A program made the position numbers and the translations under genes. From NCBI GenBank assembly GCA_026193295.1, contig JAPHSB010000112.1, positions 1 to 21,872 of the forward strand: a stretch of DNA of 21,872 nucleotides. Reading direction: 5' to 3'. Shown here piece by piece: positions 13,660 through 21,520 of the stretch. A model generated the notes under the pieces. That model searched no databases. It was given only the letters and a program-made list of their open reading frames with translations, and had not been told where the DNA came from. The DNA is from Lysobacterales bacterium. GTDB taxonomy: Bacteria; Pseudomonadota; Gammaproteobacteria; Xanthomonadales; SZUA-36. Numbering within the stretch: the stretch's first letter is position 1; each line of letters opens with the position of its first letter.

Positions 13660-14955
13660 CGACCCATCCGGTCCAATCGCGCCGCCGACGCTCTTCAGAT
13701 CATCAACAAACCGCGGGTAGGAGGTGTCGATGTTCTCGCAGCCGGCCACGCTGACGGCTGCAGACGCGACCTGGCCGAGAACGCAGAAGCTCATCGCGCA
13801 GCGATGGTCCCCTGCCCCATCGACACGCCCGCCCTTGACCGGCCCGCCCTCTACGTCCATCCCGTCCGGGTACTCGCGCAGACCCACACCCAGCGTCTCC
13901 AATCCTCGCGCCATCACCGCCAGGCGGTCGCTCTCCTTGACCCGCAGTTCGGCGGCTCCGCGCAACCGGGTGGTGCCTTGCGACGCCGCGGCCAGTGCCA
14001 GGATGACGGGCAGTTCGTCGATCAGTGAAGGCACGAGCTCCGGCGGAATGTCCACGCCCTTGAGCAGCCCCGCATAGCGGATCCGGATGTCGCCAACGGC
14101 TTCGCCGCCGAAACGGCGGCGGTTCCGGATAGCCAGGTCGGCGCCCATGGACTGCAGCACGTGGACGATGCCGTCACGGGTCTCGTTCAGGCCCACGTCG
14201 CGCAGCAGCACATCCGAGCCGGGAACCAGCGCGCCGGCGACCAGGAAAAACGCGGCGGAGGAAATATCGGCCGGCACCCGCAGCGACGTCCCGGCCAGGT
14301 GGCTGCCGCCCTTGACGCCGCAATCTCCGACCAGCGGAACACCGAACGCCGGCAGCATGAGCTCCGTGTGATTCCTGCTCCGCAGCGGTTCCCGCACACT
14401 GGTGTGCCCACTGGCATACAAGCCGGCCAGCAGCAGGCAGGACTTGACCTGCGCGCTGGCGATGGGCGATTCATAGTCGATACCGCGCAAGTCGGATCTG
14501 CCCGAAATCTTCAGTGGAGGCGTGCCGTTCGCCGAAGTCTCGATGCGAGCGCCCATTTGCCCCAGCGGCGCGACGATCCGTGTCATGGGACGACGGCTCA
14601 GCGACGCGTCCCCGGTCAGTTCGGAGTCGAAGGGCTGAGCGGCCAGGACTCCGGCCAGCAGGCGCATGGCCGTACCGGAATTGCCCATGTCGAGCGGCGC
14701 GGCGGGTGGCTGCAGGCCGCGCTCGCCCACACCCTCGACTATTCTCTCGTCACCCTCGAAGCGATCGGTCATGCCGAGTTGCCGACACGCACTGGCCGTG
14801 GCTTGCACGTCTTCGCTGTCGAGCAAGCCCCGAATGCGCGACTGCCCCTGCGCCAGGCTGGCAAAAATCAGGGCGCGGTGCGAAATCGATTTATCGCCCG
14901 GCGGCAGCAGTTCACCCAGCAGCGGGCCCGCTGCCGGTTGGGTGACCAGGATCAT
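13642..14955 (-). CDS. aroA: 3-phosphoshikimate 1-carboxyvinyltransferase (EPSP synthase)
   Basis: Shikimate-pathway enzyme joining shikimate-3-phosphate and phosphoenolpyruvate. From the ATG at 14955 there are 437 residues (E. coli 427). Seen: PPGDKSISHRAL (19-29), MGNSGTAMRLLAG, GDASLSRRPM, QVKSCLLLAGLYASG, NHTELML, PADISSAAF, DELPVILALAA, RVKESDRLA and DHRCAMSF. The GNSGTAMRL and GDASLSRRPM segments look closer to the Bacillus/Agrobacterium-like sequences than to E. coli AroA; this class call is tentative. The ATG overlaps the pheA stop (ATGA). A longer frame reaching 15093 overlaps pheA by about 140 bases and is not the likely start. The tail GDHRG and the TGA stop are encoded by a REP-like repeat, so the original C-terminus may have been replaced. 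Confidence 0.95.
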   Translation of the reverse strand: MILVTQPAAGPLLGELLPPGDKSISHRALIFASLAQGQSRIRGLLDSEDVQATASACRQLGMTDRFEGDERIVEGVGERGLQPPAAPLDMGNSGTAMRLLAGVLAAQPFDSELTGDASLSRRPMTRIVAPLGQMGARIETSANGTPPLKISGRSDLRGIDYESPIASAQVKSCLLLAGLYASGHTSVREPLRSRNHTELMLPAFGVPLVGDCGVKGGSHLAGTSLRVPADISSAAFFLVAGALVPGSDVLLRDVGLNETRDGIVHVLQSMGADLAIRNRRRFGGEAVGDIRIRYAGLLKGVDIPPELVPSLIDELPVILALAAASQGTTRLRGAAELRVKESDRLAVMARGLETLGVGLREYPDGMDVEGGPVKGGRVDGAGDHRCAMSFCVLGQVASAAVSVAGCENIDTSYPRFVDDLKSVGGAIGPDGSGDHRG

Positions 14956-16058
14956 GAGGGGGTGAGCACCGCACGCGGATAAGAGCCCAGCACCCGCGAC
15001 AGCTTGCTGACCTTCTTCAGGTCTTGCAGAGCCGCGGCGACCTTCTCGTCTTCGGCGTGTCCTTCGACGTCCACGAAGAACACATAGGCCCACTTGCCCA
15101 GCCGTGACGGCCGGGATTCGATGCGGGTCATGTTCACGCCATGCACCTGGAACGGTTCGAGCAGGCGATACAGCAAACCGGGGCCTTCATGCCCGGACAG
15201 CAGCAGCGTCGTCTTGTCGCTCCCCGACGGTGCGAAAATCTGCCGGCCGATCACGAGGAAGCGTGTCGTGTTGTCGGCGTGGTCCTCGATATCGGCGAAC
15301 AGGACCGGCAGCCCGTACACTTCCGCCGCAACCCGTCCGGCGATGGCGGCCGCCTCGGGCGCATTGCGCACACGGCGCGCGGCCTCGCTGTTGCTGCCGA
15401 CGGCGATCAGCTCGACCGCCGGCAGGTGGGCGCGCAACCAGTTCTTGCACTGCGAAAGGGATTGCTCATGTGAATAGACCCGCTCAATCTGCGCCACGCT
15501 CTTGGCCAGCGTGAGCAGGTTCTGATGCACCCTCAACTCGATTTCCCCGCAGATTTTCAGGTCGGACAGCAGGAACATGTCGAGCGTGTGGCTGACGATA
15601 CCCTGTGATGAATTTTCCACCGGGACCACGCCGAAATCGGCGTCACCGGATTGCACCTGCTCGAACACGCCATCGATGGCGGGCAACCCGATCGCGTGAA
15701 CGGAGTGTCCGAAGTGGCGGTGGACCGCTTGCTGCGTGAAGGTGCCTTCGGGACCCAGGTACGCCACCTTGAGCGGCTCCTGCTGTGCCAGGCAAGCCGA
15801 CATGATTTCGCGAAACAGGCGCAGCATCTCGCTGTCACTGAGCGGGCCCTGGTTACGCTCCAGCACGCCCCTGAGAACCTGCGCCTCGCGCTCGGGACGA
15901 TACAAATCCACGGCTTGCTGCGTCTCGCCCTTGCTTTTCCGAACCCGGAACGCAAGCCGCGCGCGCTCGCTGATCAGCGCCTGGATTTGCTCGTCCAGTC
16001 GATCGATCTCGCTCCGCACCTCCGCCAGGCCGGCCTTGTCCTCGTGCTTTTTACTCAA
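14952..16058 (-). CDS. pheA: Bifunctional chorismate mutase / prephenate dehydratase (P-protein), TTG start
   Basis: Converts chorismate to prephenate and then phenylpyruvate in phenylalanine synthesis. From the TTG at 16058 there are 368 residues. Chorismate mutase domain, about 1-90: LAEVRSEIDRLDEQIQALIS and LYRPEREAQVLRG. Prephenate dehydratase domain, about 95-275: VAYLGPEGTFTQQAV, FGVVPVENSSQGIVSHTLD and DNTTRFLVIG with the Thr-Arg-Phe catalytic motif. C-terminal ACT regulatory domain: GPGLLYRLLEPF and NMTRIESRPSR, the phenylalanine-feedback site. The TTG is preceded by GGGGA at 7 bases. A longer frame starting with TTG at 16121 would place the -10-like TATACAAT inside the gene and adds a non-conserved N-terminus. 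It overlaps aroA by 4 bases. Confidence 0.93.
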   Translation of the reverse strand: MSKKHEDKAGLAEVRSEIDRLDEQIQALISERARLAFRVRKSKGETQQAVDLYRPEREAQVLRGVLERNQGPLSDSEMLRLFREIMSACLAQQEPLKVAYLGPEGTFTQQAVHRHFGHSVHAIGLPAIDGVFEQVQSGDADFGVVPVENSSQGIVSHTLDMFLLSDLKICGEIELRVHQNLLTLAKSVAQIERVYSHEQSLSQCKNWLRAHLPAVELIAVGSNSEAARRVRNAPEAAAIAGRVAAEVYGLPVLFADIEDHADNTTRFLVIGRQIFAPSGSDKTTLLLSGHEGPGLLYRLLEPFQVHGVNMTRIESRPSRLGKWAYVFFVDVEGHAEDEKVAAALQDLKKVSKLSRVLGSYPRAVLTPS

Positions 16059-16097
16059 ACCAGCGTCCCCGTCGTCAGCATCTGGGCGAAAACTTCT

Positions 16098-16105
16098 ATT
16101 GTATA
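16098..16105 (-). promoter_or_regulatory. Possible -10 element for pheA operon
   Basis: TATACAAT on the minus strand lies about 40 bases before the preferred TTG start of pheA. No good -35 is seen at 17 bases (GGTATG), so this is a weak call. Its position supports the shorter pheA start. Confidence 0.3.
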
Positions 16106-16140
16106 GGCTCGCCCCCTGCAAGCATACCGATCCGGGTGGT

Positions 16141-17235
16141 TCAATCCGCGGTCGCGGCGTCCGCCAGGGTGCAGTCCGGCACCCCCCCCACTTGCAGCAC
16201 CGCCTGCCGGGCGACCGCGCCGCCCGCCAGCATTTCCGCGGCTTTCAGGCGGATGTTCAGGTCCAGCCCCACGGCCGTGTCCGCGGCCTCTGTCTCCGTG
16301 GGGCCGGTGAGTGCCGCCCAGTCCGGCAGGGCGTCCGCATCCACCCGCCCGGCGGCGAGTTCGAGATGCAGCGCGGGTCGTGCGCCGGTCAACAGACAAC
16401 CCTCGCCCTCGACCAGCAAGGGTTCCGCCGCCAGGCGAATACCGTGCATCCGCACGCCTCCGGCAACCAGCGCATAGGTCAGGGAAAGCCGGGCCTCGCG
16501 CCCCCGCCCGGAGTCTTCCGCGCCACCGGCCCAGTCCAGTGCCAGGTTGCCCGTACCGGCATCCAGCAACGCACGGGCGTGCAGCCGGATTTCACCGGAC
16601 CAGAACCCCGCACCGGCCGCCGTCACGTCCAGCGCTGAGCGCTGCGGGTCCCAGGTCAGACTACCGTCCCACGCGCCGTAGTCCTGCACTTCCAGCCGGA
16701 AGGGGCTGGCCCGGCCCGCCGCGAACTGCTTGATACTGAGTTCCCGCAACAGGTAGGGCTGATCACCATCTGCCGCGGCGAACACCTTGAAATCCAGGAT
16801 TTCCAGGTGTTCGATTTCCGGCAGCTGCACGCTGGAGTGCGCCGCGCCGGTTGATGGCTCTTCACTCTCGGGCCAACGCTCCAGGTGCAAGGTCCCGCTG
16901 CCGAACTCGACAGATTCAATCAACAAGCGGCGGTGGAATAACGGTTCCAGGGCCAGTGCCACCGCGTACCTGTCACTGCGCAGCAACTCAGTGGCCGGGC
17001 CTGGCTCTCCCACGACCAGCGCGGTGCCGGAAACTCCGACCGAGGGGAGCAACATCACCCTGAACTCTCCCTCGAGCCGAACCGGCAATCCGATGCGGTC
17101 CTGCAGCGCGCGCTCCAGCGCGCGCCGCCCCCCGGCGCCTTCCAGCCAGGCGTCGACCAGCAGGTAAGCGGCCAGGAACAGCAATGCCAGCAGAACCGGC
17201 AACGCCAGCAGTAGCCTGCGGGTACCGGCCCTCAT
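16141..17235 (-). CDS. Short AsmA-like envelope protein
   Basis: Predicted inner-membrane-anchored periplasmic protein of the AsmA-like group, whose larger members have roles in outer-membrane lipid homeostasis. From the ATG at 17235 there are 364 residues. They comprise one transmembrane helix (about 8-27), then the family-typical start RALERALQDRIGLPVRLEGEF and VSGTALVVGEPG. Beta-rich segments follow, such as LLIESVEFGSGTLHLERW and LEILDFKVFAA. It is shorter than E. coli AsmA (617), so the C-terminal part of that family is missing. A GTG start at 17295 would leave only 23 bases to the divergent gene; the ATG with GGGG upstream is preferred. It is 82 bases upstream of pheA on the same strand. 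The specific function is not known. Confidence 0.72.
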   Translation of the reverse strand: MRAGTRRLLLALPVLLALLFLAAYLLVDAWLEGAGGRRALERALQDRIGLPVRLEGEFRVMLLPSVGVSGTALVVGEPGPATELLRSDRYAVALALEPLFHRRLLIESVEFGSGTLHLERWPESEEPSTGAAHSSVQLPEIEHLEILDFKVFAAADGDQPYLLRELSIKQFAAGRASPFRLEVQDYGAWDGSLTWDPQRSALDVTAAGAGFWSGEIRLHARALLDAGTGNLALDWAGGAEDSGRGREARLSLTYALVAGGVRMHGIRLAAEPLLVEGEGCLLTGARPALHLELAAGRVDADALPDWAALTGPTETEAADTAVGLDLNIRLKAAEMLAGGAVARQAVLQVGGVPDCTLADAATAD

Positions 17236-17318
17236 CCGGCCCCGCCGCCCCGCGGGGTCTGGTACGGGACTGCCCAGCACCGTACACTTGGGCACTTTGA
17301 CACCTGCAGGCCGCTGCC

Positions 17319-17606
17319 ATGTCCTATATCGATATGCACGCCCGCCACTCGATGAGCCGGGACGCTGCCCAGGCCGCCGCCGACGAATTGGCCGGCGACC
17401 TGGCGCGCAAGTTCGATATCGACTACGGCTGGGAGGGCGACCATATCCTGTTCGAACGTCCGGGCGTGAACGGCACCATCACGGTCCGCGAGCGGGAAAT
17501 TCGCATCGAGGCGCGGCTCGGCCTGATGCTGATGTTCCTGAAACCCCAGATCGAACATGAGATCACCCGTTATTTGCGGGACCATTTCGGTTGCACCTTC
17601 GTCTAG
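17319..17606 (+). CDS. Polyhydroxyalkanoic acid system family protein
   Basis: A 95-residue cytoplasmic protein of the small family named after PHA granule regions; its biochemical role is not established. Seen: MHARHSMSRDAAQAAADELA, LARKFDIDYGWEGDHILFER, VNGTITVREREIRIEARLGLML and the C-terminal PQIEHEITRYLRDHF. The pattern of a helical start, a beta-hairpin and an amphipathic end matches the family by eye. The start ATG at 17319 has no strong ribosome site. It is divergent from the AsmA-like gene and convergent with the FFLEELY gene, so it is a single-gene unit. No PHA synthase or phasin is in the window, so a role in PHA storage here is not shown. Confidence 0.75.
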   Translation: MSYIDMHARHSMSRDAAQAAADELAGDLARKFDIDYGWEGDHILFERPGVNGTITVREREIRIEARLGLMLMFLKPQIEHEITRYLRDHFGCTFV

Positions 17607-17645
17607 GGCCTGCGACAGCATGAGGCCACGTAGTGTTAACAGGTC

Positions 17646-18350
17646 CTAAAACCCGAACGGCTGCCTGGCGCCGTCAAACATTTGTTTCATGGCACCCCAC
17701 TCCCTTGCGTAAATCGTCTCGATGAACCAGGCGGGATCCTCGAGTGCGCGGAATGCGGCCAGGCCGTTTTCCAGGAACTCCTGCAGGTTACCGAACCCCG
17801 CCGCGTGCGCCGGTCCGCGCAACAGCCGCACCAGGTAATTGACCAGGGGCCAGCGGACCAATTTGTCCAGGTCGTAGCCGATTTTGCGGATCAGCAGAAT
17901 CTGCCGTTCGCGGCCGGGCTGGTCGTTTGCGGCGCGGTACACCTCGCAGTAGGTCTGCATGTCGAGGCCGACCTGCCCCCGCTGCGCCATCTCGCCGGCC
18001 ATTGACATGTCGAATTCCAGGCTGACGGCCTGCAGTTCGAAAGCCTCGGACATGGTTCCCAGCGTCCGGTCGGGCAGGAAGTGGATCATCACCGGCATGA
18101 CGCGCCCCATGTCCTGGTCGCGTTGCTGGAAATCCAGGCCGCCATACAACTCGTTCAGGAAGAATTGCACGGCCGGCCGGTATCCTCGCCTCTGCGCCAG
18201 GTCTTCGAAACTGCGGGCGATGCGGGCACGCTGCCATTGCTGCAGGCTGTTGAACTGCGTGAGCGGAAAGTCCGCCTCCTGCACACGCTGCGCTATGGCG
18301 TGGTTGCGCGCCAGCATCTCCCGCAGGCGCTGGGCTCCCGGCTTGATCAT
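17646..18350 (-). CDS. FFLEELY-motif conserved protein of unknown function
   Basis: Probably cytoplasmic and mainly alpha-helical, 234 residues from the ATG at 18350; a TTG at 18365 is an alternative start. The conserved stretch FFLNELYGGLDFQQRDQD (about residues 64-81) is a variant of the FFLEELY motif that names a family with no known activity. It has the RARIARSFEDLAQRRGYRPA lead-in and the following VMPVMIHFLPDRTLGTMSEAFEL. There is no signal peptide or membrane segment. It starts 18 bases after the stop of the fatty acyl-CoA reductase on the same strand, so the two are very probably co-transcribed. This links it to fatty alcohol metabolism by context only. Convergent with the PHA-system gene, with a 39-base gap. 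Confidence 0.75.
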   Translation of the reverse strand: MIKPGAQRLREMLARNHAIAQRVQEADFPLTQFNSLQQWQRARIARSFEDLAQRRGYRPAVQFFLNELYGGLDFQQRDQDMGRVMPVMIHFLPDRTLGTMSEAFELQAVSLEFDMSMAGEMAQRGQVGLDMQTYCEVYRAANDQPGRERQILLIRKIGYDLDKLVRWPLVNYLVRLLRGPAHAAGFGNLQEFLENGLAAFRALEDPAWFIETIYAREWGAMKQMFDGARQPFGF

Positions 18351-18368
18351 GGCGGTGCGTAGCAACCT

Positions 18369-20351
18369 TTACCAGTGAATGCCTCGCATCAGGCTCGCGA
18401 ACGCCAACTGTTCCTGCGTAGCAGCGTGCTGATGATCCTTGACGCCCTTGGCCGCCGCGGAATCGGGGAACATCCGGAAGGCGCTGTTCATGACGATCTC
18501 GGACACTTTCGGCGCCACCGCGTGCAGCACCTGCGCAAATATTCCGAGCCGCGTTGCGATGCGCTGCGGCTTGTAGATCACGGCCTGTTTTACCATCACC
18601 GCGGCCTCGTCGGGCGTAATGGTCGGCAGGTTTTCGTAGATCTTGGTCGGCGCGATCATGGGCGTGCGCACCAGCGGCATGTTGATCGTCGTGAAATGCA
18701 CGCCGGCGTCACTGAACTCGGCGGCCGCGCAGCGTGAAAACGAGTCGAGCGCGGCCTTGGAAGACACGTAGGCGGAAAACCGCGGCGCATTGGAAAGCAC
18801 GCCGATCGAGGAGATGTTGATGATGTGACCATGGTGTTTCTTCGCCATGCCGGGCAGTACCTTCATGATCAGGCGCAGGCTGCCGAAGTAATTGAGCTGC
18901 ATGCAGCGCTCGAAATCATGGAAGCGGTCGTAGGATGCGGAGATCGCCCGCCGGATCGAGCGCCCGGCGTTGTTGACCAGGATTTCGACGTGGCCCATCT
19001 CGGCTTCGATCCGCTCGATGACGGCATCGCAGGCTTCCATGTCGGTCAAGTCGGCTGAGAAACTCCTCGCTTCCCCGCCTTCCTCTGCGATCTGCCGCAC
19101 CGTCGCCGCCAGCTTGGTTTCGTCGCGCGCGACGATGGCGACCCGCGCACCGGCGCGCGCCATCATCAACGCCGTGGCTTCTCCGATGCCGGACGATCCG
19201 CCGGTCACCACCACGATCTTGCCATTCACATGTCCGCGCAGGCTGCGGTCGATGAACAGGTCCGGATCCAGGTGCCGTTCCCAGTAGTCCCACAAGCGCC
19301 AGGCGTAGTCGTCCAGTCGAGGGACTTTGATACCGCTGCGCTTGAGCGCCTTCTGGGTTTCGCGCGAGTCAAAGCGGGTCGGGTAATTGACGAACTGGAG
19401 CACGTCGGGCGGCATTCCAAGGTCCTTGAAAATCTGCCGTGAAATGCGCCGGATCGGCGGCAGCATCAGCAAGCCCTGCTTGATCGCGCCCGGGATGAAG
19501 TTGAACAGGCGCGCATCCACCCGCATGCTCATCTGTGGCGCGTGCGCGGCCTCGGCGAACAGGTTGAGCACCTCGCCGATGCGCTTGGGCTTGGGATCGG
19601 TCAAGTGGAAACAGCGGCCATCGAGTCCCTGCTTGTGCGCCAGGTAATTCATGGCTTCGACCACGTAGTCCACCGGCACGATATTGATCCGGCCGCCTTC
19701 GATCCCTATGGCCGGCATCCAGGCCGGCATCGCGCGCCGCATCTTCTGGATCAGCTTGAAGAAGTAATAGGGGCCGTCGATCTTGTCGATCTCGCCGGTC
19801 CTGGAGTCGCCCACCACGATTCCGGGCCGGTAGATGCGCCACGGGATCGAGCACTTTTGGCGAACGATCCCCTCGGAATCGTGCTTGGTCCTGAAATAGG
19901 GGTTCTCCAGGCCGATCGCTTCGTCGAACATGTCTTCGGTGAAGGTGCCGGGATAAAGTCCTGCCGCGGCAATGGAACTCACGTGATGGAAGTGCTTCGC
20001 CGCGACGGCCTCGGCGAAGCGGACAGCGTGCGTCGTACCCTTGATGTTGGCGGCCTCCTGCGCAGCGGCGTCCGCCTTCAGATCGTAGATAGCCGCGAGG
20101 TGAAACACATGGGTGATCTTGCCCTGCAATTTCTTGCGCTGCGCCGGTGTTATGCCCAGGAATGGCCGCGTCAGGTCACCGGTGACCGGTACGATCTTGC
20201 GCGCCGCCCTGCCCCAGCGGGACTTGAGCTGTTCGAGCCGCTCGAGCGAACCGGGACGCACGAGCACATATACGGTGCCTCTTCGGGCCAGCAACAGGGG
20301 TATCAGGTTTTGCCCGATAAAGCCGGTACCACCAGTGACGAAATAGCTCAT
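18369..20351 (-). CDS. Two-domain fatty acyl-CoA reductase (alcohol-forming, Maqu_2507-like)
   Basis: Predicted to reduce long-chain acyl-CoA to aldehyde and then fatty alcohol with NADPH. The 660 residues nearly equal the 661 of the Marinobacter enzyme Maqu_2507, and from memory of that sequence the resemblance is strong along the whole length. N-terminal extended SDR/NAD-binding domain, about 1-365: GGTGFIG at 7-13, HHVSSIAAAG with Ser125/126, and YFRTK with Tyr152/Lys156. Further along are YRPG, GPYYFFKLIQKMR, IEGGRINIVPVDYVV and FVNYPTRFDSRE. C-terminal classical SDR domain, about 375-660: TGGSSGIG at 383-390, NNAG at 460-463, ISSIG with Ser514/515, and YVSSK with Tyr528/Lys532. The end AFASLMRGIHW is characteristic. 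The ATG at 20351 has GGAG at 8 bases. The adjacent FFLEELY gene and divergent ACBP/TetR genes support a dedicated lipid unit. Family members of this layout are often labelled only SDR oxidoreductase. Confidence 0.9.
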   Translation of the reverse strand: MSYFVTGGTGFIGQNLIPLLLARRGTVYVLVRPGSLERLEQLKSRWGRAARKIVPVTGDLTRPFLGITPAQRKKLQGKITHVFHLAAIYDLKADAAAQEAANIKGTTHAVRFAEAVAAKHFHHVSSIAAAGLYPGTFTEDMFDEAIGLENPYFRTKHDSEGIVRQKCSIPWRIYRPGIVVGDSRTGEIDKIDGPYYFFKLIQKMRRAMPAWMPAIGIEGGRINIVPVDYVVEAMNYLAHKQGLDGRCFHLTDPKPKRIGEVLNLFAEAAHAPQMSMRVDARLFNFIPGAIKQGLLMLPPIRRISRQIFKDLGMPPDVLQFVNYPTRFDSRETQKALKRSGIKVPRLDDYAWRLWDYWERHLDPDLFIDRSLRGHVNGKIVVVTGGSSGIGEATALMMARAGARVAIVARDETKLAATVRQIAEEGGEARSFSADLTDMEACDAVIERIEAEMGHVEILVNNAGRSIRRAISASYDRFHDFERCMQLNYFGSLRLIMKVLPGMAKKHHGHIINISSIGVLSNAPRFSAYVSSKAALDSFSRCAAAEFSDAGVHFTTINMPLVRTPMIAPTKIYENLPTITPDEAAVMVKQAVIYKPQRIATRLGIFAQVLHAVAPKVSEIVMNSAFRMFPDSAAAKGVKDHQHAATQEQLAFASLMRGIHW

Positions 20352-20517
20352 TAGAATCACTCCAGAATGTATCTATACTTCGTGATGCCGGCGCCATATC
20401 CGGTGGTCTTGGCATGCAGGAACCACCCGCCGATCATGATAGGATCATAACAGAACCCATTGGCATATTAGTTGCCGCTGCACGCTGATTGCGGCGGTGC
20501 TATCGGAGGTTATTCTG
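20352..20517. promoter_or_regulatory. Divergent control region between acyl-CoA reductase and ACBP-tetR
   Basis: These 166 bases separate two divergent units that probably share a regulator. A 10-base near-palindrome GTATCTATAC (arms GTAT/ATAC, centre CT) lies at about 20369-20378, close to the reductase start. It includes a TATAGA that could be its -10. The symmetric ATCATGAT occurs near 20434. On the plus side GGAGG precedes the ACBP ATG by 8 bases. No element is strong enough to name as the operator, but the layout favours control by the linked TetR protein. Confidence 0.4.
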
Positions 20518-20781
20518 ATGAGCGACGAATCCCTGAATTTCGAAAAGGCCGCGGAGGCGGCGAAGTCACTGCCCGAACGACCGGACGACCAGACCATGCT
20601 GCGCCTGTACGCCCTGTACAAGCAAGGCTCCAGCGGCGACGTGCAGGGCAGCAAGCCCGGCTTCTTCGATTTCGTCGGCGCCGCCAAGTACGAGGCCTGG
20701 GAAAAACTCCGCGGCACCAGCCAGGAAGATGCCCGGACGCAGTATGTCGACCTGGTCAGGAAGCTGGGAGGCACGTTCTGA
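20518..20781 (+). CDS. Acyl-CoA-binding protein (ACBP family)
   Basis: Small cytoplasmic protein that binds long-chain acyl-CoA esters and can hold a pool or present them to enzymes. The 87-residue length is typical. Seen: NFEKAAEAAKSLPERPDDQTMLRLYALYKQGSSGDV (written here in family order: helix 1, the turn, then the LYALYKQ helix). PGFFDFVGAAKYEAWEKL and RGTSQEDARTQYVDLVRKL carry the KYEAW and GTSQEDA hallmarks. The ATG at 20518 follows GGAGG at 8 bases; a longer frame upstream lacks support. It is followed after 4 bases by the TetR gene, so the two form an operon divergent from the fatty acyl-CoA reductase. ACBP genes are sporadic in bacteria, and this pairing suggests a role in supplying the reductase. 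Confidence 0.93.
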   Translation: MSDESLNFEKAAEAAKSLPERPDDQTMLRLYALYKQGSSGDVQGSKPGFFDFVGAAKYEAWEKLRGTSQEDARTQYVDLVRKLGGTF

Positions 20782-20785
20782 AAGA

Positions 20786-21430
20786 ATGGCGCGGCGCAAC
20801 ACCAGGGAGCTGATACTGGAAACCAGCCTCGGTTTGTTCAACGAGTTTGGGGAGCCCAATGTCACCACCAATCACATTGCGGATGAGGCCGACATCAGTC
20901 CCGGCAACCTCTATTACCACTTCCGCAGCAAGAACGATATCGTTCTGGAGTTATTCAAGAGGTTCCTGGTCCGCTTTCAACCGCTGATCGATATTCCCGA
21001 GGACGTCCTGCTGCAGCCGGAGGATCTCTGGATCCAGCTGCACCTGAGTTTCGAGCTCAAAAGCGAGTACCGATTCATCTATCGCAACATGGCTGACCTG
21101 ACAGCCCGGGTTCCGGACCTCGAGCGGGCTCTGCGCGGCCTGCTGCAACGCGAACGCAAAGCCGCCTGGAACTCCCTGACCGGCCTGGAGCAGGCCGGCG
21201 CGCTGCAGATCGAAAAACACGAGAAGCAGTTGCTGGCTGACAGCATCCTGCTGAACCTGACCTACTGGATCCCGTTCGCCGAGCTGACCGAGCCAGGCAG
21301 GCTGGACGACAGCCAGGCCCAGGTCGTGGCCATCGCGCGCGTCCTGCAGCTGGTCACCCCCTGGCTCCGCCAGCCGCAACAGGACCAGTTCCGCACCCTC
21401 GCCCTCGCCTACCTCTCCCATTCCAGCTGA
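20786..21430 (+). CDS. TetR/AcrR-family transcriptional regulator
   Basis: DNA-binding repressor, 214 residues from the ATG at 20786. N-terminal helix-turn-helix domain, about 1-50: RRNTRELILETSLGLFNEFG, then VTTNHIADEADISPGNLYYHF and RSKNDIVLELFKRF. The helical ligand-binding region follows (EDLWIQLHLSFELKSEYRFIYRNMADLTARVPDLERAL), ending with QQDQFRTLALAYLSHSS. The start is 4 bases after the ACBP stop; a frame extending upstream overlaps ACBP and is not needed. The ligand is not shown. By position a fatty acyl-CoA or related lipid is a reasonable guess, with the divergent reductase as target. Confidence 0.93.
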   Translation: MARRNTRELILETSLGLFNEFGEPNVTTNHIADEADISPGNLYYHFRSKNDIVLELFKRFLVRFQPLIDIPEDVLLQPEDLWIQLHLSFELKSEYRFIYRNMADLTARVPDLERALRGLLQRERKAAWNSLTGLEQAGALQIEKHEKQLLADSILLNLTYWIPFAELTEPGRLDDSQAQVVAIARVLQLVTPWLRQPQQDQFRTLALAYLSHSS

Positions 21431-21439
21431 TTCGCCAGC

Positions 21440-21473
21440 CGGGCATTTTTCCACGTCCGTGGCAACATGCCCG
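21440..21473. other. Nested hairpin after the tetR gene
   Basis: Outer arms CGGGCAT (21440-21446) and ATGCCCG (21467-21473) enclose a second perfect stem CCACG-TC-CGTGG (21451-21462). It is placed 10 bases after the tetR stop and could end or stabilise that transcript. There is no T tract on the plus strand after it. Confidence 0.45.
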
Positions 21474-21520
21474 CAGATCGACCACTGCGGATCGTCATGG
21501 GCCCGCAGGACCGGACGTTG

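Noticed and set aside
13642..15093. Longer aroA start at 15093
   Set aside because: The added 46 residues are Arg/Gly-rich shadow sequence of the pheA gene; the ATG at 14955 gives normal EPSP synthase length and an ATGA overlap.
17618..17645. AGTGTTAACAGGTCC resembling AGTGTCCTGTCC near 5418 as a dispersed repeat
   Set aside because: The similarity is short and partial, and two copies in one window are not enough to call a repeat family.
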